Part shown: positions 1-5,899 of the stretch, piece by piece | Layout: every line of letters begins with the position of its first letter | Position numbering within the stretch: the first letter of the stretch is position 1 | Source of the DNA: Bin80 sp022820435 | GTDB lineage: Bacteria > Bacteroidota > Rhodothermia > Rhodothermales > Bin80 | Assembly (NCBI GenBank): GCA_022820435.1 | Contig: JAJEFL010000100.1 | Coordinates: forward strand, 1-6,863 | Length of the DNA stretch: 6,863 nucleotides | Direction: 5' to 3' | The notes under the pieces: model-generated | Databases searched by the model: none | Told to the model about the DNA's origin: nothing | The model's input: only the letters and a program-made list of their open reading frames with translations | Translations under genes and position numbers: made by a program

Positions 1-43
1 AGGCAATTACGCAAAACCATCCGGTCGCCGACCTGCATGACTC

Positions 44-1090
44 ATGCGATTCAGGGCCCAAACCGTCTCACTAGTCCTCCTCTTGGTCAACTTCGGCTGC
101 TCACCGGTCGTGGACCCGGCGGATGTGCAGACAAGTTGTGCACACACTTTCGAGGACAAGGCCTTTGCGCATCATGTGATTGGCTTCTATCCTGCCTATA
201 AACACGGCGCGTTACCCATCTCTAAGATCCGGTGGGATATGCTCACTCATGTGATTTATGCTTTTGCTATACCACGCGCTGACGGATCACTTGATACCAG
301 CAAGTTGACACAGGTCGGCGCGTTGGTGTCTGCCGCACATGCGCACGGCGTGCAAGTATATGTTTCGGTGGGAGGCGGAGGCAGTTCTGAAGGTTTTCCT
401 GCTCTGGCTGCAAACGACAATACCCGCAGGGTTTTCGTAGAGACCGTCCGCCAATATCTGGAGACACACTGCCTCGACGGAGTTGACATCGACTGGGAGT
501 ATTGGACCAAGAACAATGCCAGCGTGCCCCTGGCTTCGGAAAAAGCAAGTTTAGTCGCCTTGCTACAGGATTTGCGGACTGCTTTGGACGGCCCGAAAAT
601 ATCGCTGGACGTTTATCCCGGAGACTGGTTCGGCCGGCACTACGAAGACATACATCCGCTCGTAGATCATGTGCATGTAATGGGATACGACTTCTCTGGG
701 CCGTGGTCAGCATCGGGCCCGCATTCCTCATTTGAACAGGCCATTGGTTCGGGATCTTCGGCCTCCTCAACTGGCCTTGCATACTGGACGAACTATCGCA
801 GGTGGCCAAAGAATAAGATTGTCCTTGGCTTGCCGTTTTATGGCCGGGATTTTGATACTCAAGGAGGCGCGGGCATTTCCTATAAAGACATCGTCACCCT
901 GTATTCCGATGCACCAGACATGGACCGGGTTGCGAACATCTATTACAACGGCGTTCAAACGATCACCAAAAAGACACGTTACGTGATTGACAATGGCTTT
1001 GCCGGAGTAATGGTCTGGGAGATTGCACAGGACACTGAGGATCCGGCGACAAGCCTGTTGCATGCTATTGATCGCGTGGCGAACCCCTAG
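44..1090 (+). CDS. GH18 chitinase-like exported glycoside hydrolase, probable lipoprotein
   Basis: A complete 348-aa glycoside hydrolase family 18 protein, expected to cut beta-1,4-linked N-acetylglucosamine polymers (chitin or related glycans) outside the cytoplasm. The catalytic signature DGVDIDWEYW lies at residues 145-154 (DxxDxDxE, with E152 as the acid). The upstream SVGGGG strand is at 108-113, the MGYDF strand with Y215/D216 is at 213-217, and the conserved C-terminal Trp is W325 in GVMVWE. These are all parts of the GH18 barrel. The N-terminus is a short basic, hydrophobic signal ending in NFGC (C19). The Cys placement fits lipoprotein processing, but the lipobox is imperfect (Asn at -3, Phe at -2). 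The start is well fixed: an in-frame TGA lies at 38-40, two codons upstream. No clear Shine-Dalgarno sequence is seen. No carbohydrate-binding domain is present. The real substrate cannot be read from sequence; spore-peptidoglycan or ENGase-type GH18 enzymes are alternatives. Confidence 0.92.
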   Translation: MRFRAQTVSLVLLLVNFGCSPVVDPADVQTSCAHTFEDKAFAHHVIGFYPAYKHGALPISKIRWDMLTHVIYAFAIPRADGSLDTSKLTQVGALVSAAHAHGVQVYVSVGGGGSSEGFPALAANDNTRRVFVETVRQYLETHCLDGVDIDWEYWTKNNASVPLASEKASLVALLQDLRTALDGPKISLDVYPGDWFGRHYEDIHPLVDHVHVMGYDFSGPWSASGPHSSFEQAIGSGSSASSTGLAYWTNYRRWPKNKIVLGLPFYGRDFDTQGGAGISYKDIVTLYSDAPDMDRVANIYYNGVQTITKKTRYVIDNGFAGVMVWEIAQDTEDPATSLLHAIDRVANP

Positions 1091-1106
1091 CAGCCTGTGG
1101 ATAAAG

Positions 1107-1149
1107 TCCAGAAAAATCTGAGCAATGCTTTTGGGTTGATTTTTCTGGA
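1107..1149. terminator. Inverted repeat 17 bases after the chitinase gene, possible terminator
   Basis: TCCAGAAAAATC (1107-1118) and GATTTTTCTGGA (1138-1149) are perfect 12-bp complementary arms around a 19-base loop. The position just past the chitinase stop fits transcript ending or 3' protection. The stem is AT-rich and no T tract follows, so it is not a textbook intrinsic terminator. TGAGCA in the loop (1119-1124) can alternatively pair with TGCTCA at 1156-1161. Confidence 0.4.
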
Positions 1150-1211
1150 TTAGACTGCTCAAAATGGCCATAGAAGAGATGTTTTTCGACCTTTAGAGTC
1201 TCAAAAAGGGC

Positions 1212-1257
1212 AGACAATAGATGGTTTGGCCATCTACGATACGCAGTTGTATTGTCT
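1212..1257. repeat. Nested inverted repeats in the intergenic gap
   Basis: AGACAATA (1212-1219) is perfectly complementary to TATTGTCT (1250-1257). Inside it, TAGATGG (1218-1224) is perfectly complementary to CCATCTA (1230-1236) around a 5-base loop. The arms share two bases (1218-1219), so both stems cannot form in full at once. No mobile-element gene is seen beside it. The rest of the 1091-1573 gap has no convincing gene, although it also holds a GTCTGT-A-ACAGAC palindrome at 1328-1340 and two copies of CCATGGG at 1279 and 1289. Confidence 0.4.
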
Positions 1258-1573
1258 AACTCTTTGATCATATTTTATCCATGGGCTGCCATGGGAGGCC
1301 GGAACACCCCCAAATCAACCCAACCGGGTCTGTAACAGACACGCGTTTACGGGTCCTCAAAAAATGCCCCCAAAAATGGAATTAGGAGAGATCCGTATCT
1401 TTGATTCACTATTAATTGCGAACTTGGGTTAAGTTGATCCTTCTTAAGATTCTGCATGCATATCACGGATGGTTGGGGCATATCTGACGATTCCCTGGTC
1501 ATCATGAAGGGTATGCAAGTACTGGAATCTAACTCGTACAAAACATCTCTTTTTTGAAAGGGTACGACAGCAC

Positions 1574-2698
1574 ATGCCCAAGTTCAATTGCATAAGACTC
1601 AAAGGCTTTAAGTCTGTCAGGGATCTTGATCTTGAGTTGGGGGCTATCAACGTATTGATCGGATCTAATGGAGCTGGAAAGAGCAACTTAATCGGCTTCT
1701 TCCGAATGCTGAATGAGTTGACCGAAGGGCATCTTCAACTTTTCGTTGGTCGTTCCGGCGGTGCAAATGCGCTGCTGCGCTACGGAACGAAAGTGACCAA
1801 CAGCATTGATGCAGGGATATACTTCGACCGTCACGGTTACGAGATCCAACTCGTGCCAACTGAAGATGACCGGCTGATGTTTGGAGAGGAAATTTTATGC
1901 TTCATCAAAAGCACATCAGCTATCCATAGAGAAAGTCTAGGGAGTGGACATAAGGAGGCTCGTGCCCCTGGAGAGCACGATAACTCGATGTACAGTGTGG
2001 CTAACCATGTCGTGCCTGCGCTCTATTCTTGGAAAGTGTATCACTTCCATGATACTAGTTCGACGAGTCGTGTTAAGCAGACAGGTGATCTCCATGAAAA
2101 TGACCGACTGGAGCCTGATGCGGGTAATTTGGCGGCTTTTCTCTACAGGCTGCAAGAGAGCCATTTCCAAAACTATAAGTTGATCCGAGGTGCAGTGCGT
2201 CGAATTTTTCCAAGATTCAAGGATTTTGCATTGCGTCCCAGTCCACTCAACCCAGACAAGATCCGCCTTGAATGGCAGGAACACGGCTCCGATTACCGAT
2301 TCGGGCCACACCAGCTTTCTGACGGAACGCTGCGGTTCATGAGTTTAGCAACGCTTCTGCTGCAACCGCATTTGCCTTCCACCATTCTGATTGATGAACC
2401 AGAGTTAGGACTGCATCCAAGCGCCTTGACTATACTGGCCGGATTGATGCGCAGCGCCTCAAGTAATACTCAACTTATTCTAACGACACAGTCCGTATCC
2501 TTTCTCAATGAGTTTGAGCCTGAAGATATCATCACCGTCGAACGTAGAGATTCAGCGGCCCTGCCGGTGAGCGACTTCCGTAACGGATTAGGGGAATCGG
2601 TATTTAAGAAGCATGATCGTGAATCCCTGCGCGAATGGTTGAATGTGTACGCTCTTGGTGAACTTTGGGAGATGAATGTTCTCGGGGGACGACCATGA
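1574..2698 (+). CDS. AAA/ABC-type ATPase (RecF/OLD-like), first gene of a two-gene putative defence operon
   Basis: A complete 374-aa cytoplasmic ATPase of the SMC/RecF/OLD-like AAA_21 type. Walker A GSNGAGKS is at residues 30-37, directly after the typical start (IRLKGFKSVRDLDLEL). An ABC-signature-like LSDGTLRF is at 248-255, and Walker B ILIDEPELGLHP is at 271-282 with D274/E275. The distal strand reads LILTTQS (301-307), with Gln where many relatives have the switch His. The C-terminus ends LGELWEMNVLGGRP, an ending I recall from ATPases paired with DUF4276 proteins. There is no fused nuclease or TOPRIM domain; the partner gene supplies one, overlapping by four bases (ATGA). The start at 1574 puts the hydrophobic first strand at the N-terminus; an AAAGG lies 12 bases upstream, a long spacing. 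The likely role is an ATP-driven sensor or clamp that controls the partner effector, as in OLD/PARIS/RloAB-type systems. That role is inferred, not shown. Confidence 0.9.
   Translation: MPKFNCIRLKGFKSVRDLDLELGAINVLIGSNGAGKSNLIGFFRMLNELTEGHLQLFVGRSGGANALLRYGTKVTNSIDAGIYFDRHGYEIQLVPTEDDRLMFGEEILCFIKSTSAIHRESLGSGHKEARAPGEHDNSMYSVANHVVPALYSWKVYHFHDTSSTSRVKQTGDLHENDRLEPDAGNLAAFLYRLQESHFQNYKLIRGAVRRIFPRFKDFALRPSPLNPDKIRLEWQEHGSDYRFGPHQLSDGTLRFMSLATLLLQPHLPSTILIDEPELGLHPSALTILAGLMRSASSNTQLILTTQSVSFLNEFEPEDIITVERRDSAALPVSDFRNGLGESVFKKHDRESLREWLNVYALGELWEMNVLGGRP
2684..2689 (+). promoter_or_regulatory. Ribosome binding site that decides the DUF4276 start
   Basis: GGGGGA lies five bases before the ATG at 2695 and inside the last codons of the ATPase gene. 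It supports 2695 over the in-frame ATG at 2665, together with the ATGA overlap and the family N-terminus. It is the clearest Shine-Dalgarno-like site in the window, and it fits translational coupling of the two genes. Confidence 0.55.
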
Positions 2699-3375
2699 TT
2701 CGTGTGAATGTCGTGGTTGAGGGGCAAACTGAAGAGGGCTTTGTCAAACAGGTGCTTTCTCCATATCTATTTGACAAAAATATCGTAATCACCCCTCGAA
2801 TTGTCCTTCGTAATCGCTCCGGAGGATCGAAGGCACGGGGTGGAATGTATGACTATGCACGGCCAAAATGGGACATTCAGCAATGGATGAGTAACGAGAA
2901 AACAGCGTATTGTACGACAATGTTTGACCTCTATGCTCTTCCAGCAGACTTTCCCGGCATGAATGATATTCCCCCCGGATCTACGCCCCACCAGCGATTC
3001 CGGCACTTGGAGTACGCATTTAGCACAGACTTAGGCAATCCGCAAGGGTTTATCCCATATCTACAACTACACGAGTTTGAAGCAATACTCTTCAGCGATA
3101 TCGGCATTCTAGATGATACGCTGCATGCTTTCAGGTCAGTGAGCAAACTTAATGAGTTACGCCAGATCATCGAAAGATTTGAAAACCCCGAATTAACCAA
3201 TGACGATCCGACAACGGCTCCATCTAAAAGACTACTCCGTCTGTATCCGGCCTATGATAAGCGATTCTTCGGGGAGTTGGTTGCGGAGATGATCGGTATA
3301 GACAACATCCGATCTGCATGTTCTCACTTTAACAATTGGATAGAACAGCTCGAAGAACTATACCCAATTGGATGA
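2695..3375 (+). CDS. DUF4276 family protein, TOPRIM-like putative effector partner of the AAA ATPase
   Basis: A complete 226-aa cytoplasmic protein of the DUF4276 family. It begins MIRVNVVVEGQTEEGFV, where E9 fits the TOPRIM-type acidic residue after strand 1. MFDLYALPADFPG at residues 76-88 matches the family's second acidic block (D78). QLHEFEAILFSD at 124-135, PSKRL at 176-180 and HFNNWIEQLE near the C-terminus are further family hallmarks. The length is usual for the family. The start at 2695 overlaps the ATPase stop by four bases (ATGA); an in-frame ATG at 2665 would add ten residues unlike the family. Tight coupling to an ABC-type ATPase resembles OLD-like, PARIS (AriA/AriB) and RloA/RloB modules, in which a TOPRIM-like subunit acts as a nuclease effector controlled by the ATPase. 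The nuclease activity, its target (DNA or tRNA) and its trigger are inferred. No immunity gene is evident. Confidence 0.9.
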   Translation: MIRVNVVVEGQTEEGFVKQVLSPYLFDKNIVITPRIVLRNRSGGSKARGGMYDYARPKWDIQQWMSNEKTAYCTTMFDLYALPADFPGMNDIPPGSTPHQRFRHLEYAFSTDLGNPQGFIPYLQLHEFEAILFSDIGILDDTLHAFRSVSKLNELRQIIERFENPELTNDDPTTAPSKRLLRLYPAYDKRFFGELVAEMIGIDNIRSACSHFNNWIEQLEELYPIG

Positions 3376-3389
3376 GTGTTATCTAAAGC

Positions 3390-3521
3390 ATGCCCAAAAT
3401 TCTTGCACTGCAGTGCATTTCCGGGTGTCTTGAACATGCCCGAATAACCAGAAAATGCTGGTCTCAGCATCAAAAAGCTTGTTTCAGTGCATCAGGGAAT
3501 CGTCAGATCAGAAACTTGTGA
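3390..3521 (+). CDS. Small Cys-containing ORF after the ATPase/DUF4276 pair, doubtful
   Basis: An ATG 14 bases past the DUF4276 stop opens a 43-aa frame, MPKILALQCISGC onward, ending at TGA 3519-3521. It has four cysteines (C9, C13, C23, C31) and a basic C-terminal half. I recognise no family. No good ribosome binding site precedes it, and it contains a 14-bp palindrome (3404-3417) that suggests a non-coding role instead. It is listed because it lies in operon position and would be missed by length filters; it may well be chance. Confidence 0.15.
   Translation: MPKILALQCISGCLEHARITRKCWSQHQKACFSASGNRQIRNL
3404..3417. repeat. Perfect 14-bp palindrome downstream of the DUF4276 gene
   Basis: TGCACTGCAGTGCA reads the same on both strands. 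It lies 28 bases past the DUF4276 stop, inside the doubtful small ORF. With no spacer it makes a poor RNA hairpin, so a dimeric protein site or chance is more likely. A second, weaker repeat, ATGCTG-GTCT-CAGCAT, lies at 3455-3470; on the minus strand it is followed by TTTTC. Confidence 0.35.
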
Positions 3522-3660
3522 TGAACAGGTCACCGGTTCGAGAATGAATACCTTGGGCGATTAAGTGGTGATCCTTACGGAGGCCTCGTCTAGGAAGGAT
3601 TGATCAGGTCGTTCCGATTGGCATCTCTCTATGATATACTCTACACAGCCATGTGCACAC

Positions 3661-3807
3661 GGCGTTAAGCAATCAGGAGCTGCCGCAGACATCCTTGTAG
3701 ACATGTCGGACCCGGGAATCTGGTTGGCAAACTGCCATATTGCGGAGCATCTTCAATCTGGAATGATACCTGGCCTTTCCGTAACGGGCGAAGATCTTGC
3801 CCGTTGA
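3661..3807 (+). pseudogene. C-terminal fragment of a multicopper oxidase
   Basis: Read from 3661, the frame gives GVKQSGAAADILVDMSDPG, then IWLANCHIAEHLQSGM (3718-3765), then a short tail to the TGA at 3805-3807. This is the cupredoxin-like C-terminus of a multicopper oxidase, whose intact form carries HCHIAEHxxxGMM. Cys, the second His, the later His and the Met are kept, but the first copper-ligand His is Asn (AAC, one base from CAC). The frame is open only back to a TGA at 3601-3603. The residues before about 3661 do not look like the family, and the KDT strand and HPFHLH motif expected upstream are absent. An ATG at 3631 could open a 58-aa frame, but nothing suggests it is functional. This is best read as the remnant of a deleted gene, perhaps lost when the ATPase/DUF4276 cassette arrived. 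Confidence 0.72.
3783..3805. terminator. Palindrome across the end of the oxidase fragment, possible relict terminator
   Basis: AACGGGC (3783-3789) and GCCCGTT (3799-3805) are perfect complementary arms around a 9-base, itself nearly palindromic, spacer (GAAGATCTT). It runs into the TGA of the multicopper oxidase fragment. No T tract follows, so terminator function is doubtful. It also lies about 70 bases upstream of the PKD–OmpA gene, where an operator would be possible. Confidence 0.3.
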
Positions 3808-3835
3808 TTGCATGTTCCATTAAATTTTGTATCTT
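3808..3835 (+). promoter_or_regulatory. Weak candidate promoter for the PKD–OmpA lipoprotein gene
   Basis: TTGCAT (3808-3813) and TATCTT (3830-3835), 16 bases apart, sit in an AT-rich stretch 41 bases before the ATG at 3876. The match is partial and the likely host group may use a different consensus. Position is the main support. Confidence 0.2.
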
Positions 3836-3875
3836 TTAGTTTTCGTATCCCCTAGTCATTTTAATACCTGACAAC

Positions 3876-4805
3876 ATGTCACTTCTACGCAACTGTTTTT
3901 TCGTCTTCGTAGGTCTCTTCACGGTCATACTTACCGGCTGTAATCCCAGAGCTGTTGAAACACTGGTGGTCTCTGCACCCGAGTCTCTTGAGGCCAATCA
4001 GGCTGGCGACTTTCTGGCTTATGCCAATGAAGATGCTCGTCCGCCCGTTACCTATTCCTGGGTATTTGGTGATGGCGCAACCGCAGATGGTACTGCCGTG
4101 AAACATGCTTACACAGAGGCAGGCTCCTACACCGTAATGGTTACAGCCAGCAATAATGATGGACGCTTTTCCGTCTCCGAAACCGCCGATATCCTGATTA
4201 CACCGCAGCCAGTTCCTGCGCAGCTCCTGGCCCTGTCGGCCAGTTCCACCGAGGTGGATACTCAAACCCCGGTTGAATTCAGTGCAAATGTGCGTGGTGA
4301 TGCACCGCTCACCTATAACTGGAGTTTTGGGGACGGCACATCATCTGACGCTCCCAGACCCCAGCATACCTACATGTCCGAAGGGGCTTACGCTGTCTCG
4401 CTGGAAATTTCCAACGAGCACGGGCGGGATGTGCGTACACTCAATATTTCTGTCTCACAGTTCGAACCCCCCTACTGTGCGGACATTGCAGAAATGAGCA
4501 CCGTCTTTTTTGAACGTAATTCCAGTGTGCTCTCCGATGTTGCAATGCAGGCTCTGGCCGAAAACCTGGAAATCCTGGGAGAATGTCTGAACCTGAATGC
4601 GCGTGTGGAAGGCATGGCAAGCCCCCTGGAGCGCAACCCGCAGACACTTTCCGAGGACAGGGCGCGGGCATTAGTTGACTACTATGTTTCCAATGGCATC
4701 GGAATGGAACGACTCTCCATGCTTGGTGTCGGAAGTGCGGACGGAACCTCAAAGAAAAGTGGAGCGGATCAATTCCGCCGCGCGGATACCGTCCCGCTCC
4801 GTTAA
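3876..4805 (+). CDS. PKD-repeat lipoprotein with OmpA-like C-terminal domain
   Basis: A complete 309-aa envelope lipoprotein. Residues 1-22 form a signal peptide with a clean lipobox, LTGC (C22). Two PKD domains follow, about 28-109 and 113-194. Each has the hallmark (Y)xWxFGDG, at 60-67 and 147-154, and a HxYxxxGxYxV strand, at 77-86 and 164-173. Residues 200-309 form an OmpA/Pal-like domain: FFERNSSVLSD (211-221), LSEDRARALVDYYVSNG (258-274), then LSMLGVG and a final RRADTVPLR. Cys 201 and 237 could form a disulfide. The GHTD-type loop that normally supplies a peptidoglycan-binding Asp reads EGMASPLERN here, so diaminopimelate binding may be changed; R262 of LSxxRA is kept. The likely role is linking the outer membrane to the cell wall or to surface partners. 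PKD–OmpA lipoproteins are familiar to me from Rhodothermia. No Shine-Dalgarno sequence is visible. It converges with the DinB-like gene. Confidence 0.92.
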   Translation: MSLLRNCFFVFVGLFTVILTGCNPRAVETLVVSAPESLEANQAGDFLAYANEDARPPVTYSWVFGDGATADGTAVKHAYTEAGSYTVMVTASNNDGRFSVSETADILITPQPVPAQLLALSASSTEVDTQTPVEFSANVRGDAPLTYNWSFGDGTSSDAPRPQHTYMSEGAYAVSLEISNEHGRDVRTLNISVSQFEPPYCADIAEMSTVFFERNSSVLSDVAMQALAENLEILGECLNLNARVEGMASPLERNPQTLSEDRARALVDYYVSNGIGMERLSMLGVGSADGTSKKSGADQFRRADTVPLR

Positions 4806-5323
4806 CTCACACACCAACCCCGTTCCACGGCACCGCCCTCTGCGATTGTAAAAAAGTGGAGGGCGGTGCCTGTGCGGAGTTTGGTGATGTAAATGATTTG
4901 GCCGGTGTGCATCGAAAAATGCTCCACTGCGTGGTAGACGGCTCCTAAAACTGTCACATCAATTCCCTGAATTCTGATCTTCCGGGTTAGCATATCAGGG
5001 TTCAGTTCCTCCAGTACTTGAGTTGCCCGCTGCACGGTTTCCTGCGGTTCTTTGAGTAGATTTGCTGCATCTTTTTCGCCGTCAGCGGCAAACTCACGAG
5101 TTCGCTGACGGTGATCCTCGTACGCGCCGACACCGGCAACAATCCACTGGTGCAGGTTGCCTGCCAGATGCAGCAGCAGATTCCCGACACTGTTTGACAT
5201 GTCATTGGGCTTCCACCAAACATCTGCCTCTGGGAGAATTTCCAGACAGGACTGGATTTTCGGCAGATAATCCTTCTCCAGAAGATTTCGGGAGTGCTGA
5301 ATAAAATTCCTGGCTGCATTCAT
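4802..5323 (-). CDS. DinB-like family protein (DUF1572 type)
   Basis: A complete 173-aa protein of the DinB/YfiT four-helix, metal-binding superfamily, closest in pattern to DUF1572. The expected His triad is present: H52 in NLLLHLAGN, and H135 and H139 in HAVEHFSMHTGQ. The helix end IIYITKLRTG also fits the family. Members are predicted cytoplasmic metal-dependent enzymes, some of them thiol S-transferases; the substrate here is unknown. Despite the name, this is not the DinB DNA polymerase IV. The last 20 or so residues (ALHFFTIAEGG onward) differ from the ending I would expect and are encoded partly by a perfect inverted repeat, so the C-terminus may be recently changed. The ATG at 5321-5323 gives the usual N-terminus. 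The stop overlaps that of the opposing PKD–OmpA gene. Confidence 0.88.
   Translation of the reverse strand: MNAARNFIQHSRNLLEKDYLPKIQSCLEILPEADVWWKPNDMSNSVGNLLLHLAGNLHQWIVAGVGAYEDHRQRTREFAADGEKDAANLLKEPQETVQRATQVLEELNPDMLTRKIRIQGIDVTVLGAVYHAVEHFSMHTGQIIYITKLRTGTALHFFTIAEGGAVERGWCVS
4829..4870. terminator. Perfect GC-rich inverted repeat between convergent genes, possible bidirectional terminator
   Basis: GGCACCGCCCTC (4829-4840) and GAGGGCGGTGCC (4859-4870) are perfect 12-bp arms around an 18-base loop. The repeat begins 24 bases after the PKD–OmpA stop and lies wholly inside the 3' coding end of the DinB-like gene. On the DinB strand the loop holds TTTTTT, but neither direction has a T tract after the second arm. 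Ending convergent transcripts is plausible; a small repeat insertion is an alternative. Confidence 0.45.
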
Positions 5324-5398
5324 GGGGTTTACTCATTCTGGATCCATGACGGGGCTGCGGATAAGGGGACCGCTCCGCTTCATTTTGTACAATTTCGG

Positions 5399-5426
5399 CC
5401 AATATAATGATTAAGCCTGTTTCAAA
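5399..5426 (-). promoter_or_regulatory. Weak candidate Bacteroidota-style promoter for the DinB-like gene
   Basis: On the minus strand TTTG (5423-5426) is followed after 16 bases by TATATTGG (5399-5406). This resembles the TTTG / TAnnTTTG promoter known from Bacteroidota, with one mismatch and shorter spacing than usual. It lies about 75 bases upstream of the DinB-like start. The match is too short to be sure. Confidence 0.2.
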
Positions 5427-5617
5427 TAGAGCCCTCTCAATCCGTCAAATTTCAATAAACCTGAATCTTCCCCCAAGACCTCGGGAACTTTTTTTCTAAG
5501 AGTTTCGTACCCTTACGGGACATGCGACAATTCTTGTTCCTGCTTGGCCGTGCGCTGGCAGAGTGTCCGGTAGGAGAATCGCCGCGAACTTATCCAAACC
5601 TCAAACACACTGAGACC

Positions 5618-5887
5618 ATGTCATCTGAAAAAAACGAGAACGTTCAGTCCGAACTTGAAAAAAACTGGGAGACATTCTGTGAAGCCCGGGAACTCCTGGA
5701 AGCGAAGCATTTTGGGCGGGTGGTGCTGTTGCACGACGGCGAGATCATCGCTATCTACAACGATAGTGGAGATGCCTACTCTATCGGATGCGAGAAATAT
5801 TGACTGGGAAATTTTTCCGTAGAGATTATCGGAAGCAGGCCCATCTCTCTTGGTATCTTCACAATGTTTGTACCACTATCAGCTTAG
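5618..5887 (+). pseudogene. Small DUF5678-like gene interrupted by an in-frame TGA, partner of the retropepsin
   Basis: From ATG 5618 a 61-aa product begins MSSEKNENVQSELEKNW and ends GCEKY before TGA 5801-5803. FGRVVLLHDGEIIAIYNDSGDAY (residues 32-54) is the strand-turn core seen in DUF5678-like small proteins. Past the TGA the same frame continues LGNFSVEIIGSRPISLGIF and on to TAG 5885-5887, only 12 bases before the retropepsin start. In relatives, as I recall them, this point reads EKFGLGNFS, so GGA (Gly) has become TGA by one base. The full frame is 90 codons including the TGA. An upstream in-frame ATG at 5522 would add 32 residues unlike the family. Either the gene is broken, or the 61-aa form is made, or the TGA is read through or is a sequencing error. 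The molecular function is unknown; pairing with a clan AA protease is the main clue. Confidence 0.65.
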
Positions 5888-5899
5888 CATAACGTTCGG

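Noticed and set aside
267..809. 180-aa minus-strand open frame inside the chitinase gene
   Set aside because: Shadow of the GH18 gene; Arg/Pro/Ser-rich and with no motifs.
767..1171. 134-aa minus-strand open frame over the end of the chitinase gene
   Set aside because: Mostly antisense to a clear GH18 gene and without recognisable motifs; its start lies in the non-coding gap.
1065..1271. 68-aa minus-strand frame with RRWPNHLLSALFETLK, considered as a transposase remnant
   Set aside because: No family recognised, and the segment is explained by the inverted repeats at 1107-1149 and 1212-1257.
1268..1432. Plus-strand open frame (IHGLPWEAG... KMELGEIRIFD) considered as an upstream piece of the multicopper oxidase
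   Set aside because: The ELGEIRIFD part recalls an oxidase strand, but no copper-ligand motif or longer match supports it.
5522..5617. Upstream start that would extend the DUF5678-like product by 32 residues
   Set aside because: The extra residues look like translated leader sequence; the family core starts after the ATG at 5618.
5801..5803. TGA as selenocysteine, or as Gly in an alternative genetic code
   Set aside because: The expected residue is Gly, no selenocysteine-insertion hairpin was evident by eye, and TGA is the true stop of the ATPase, DUF4276 and retropepsin genes.
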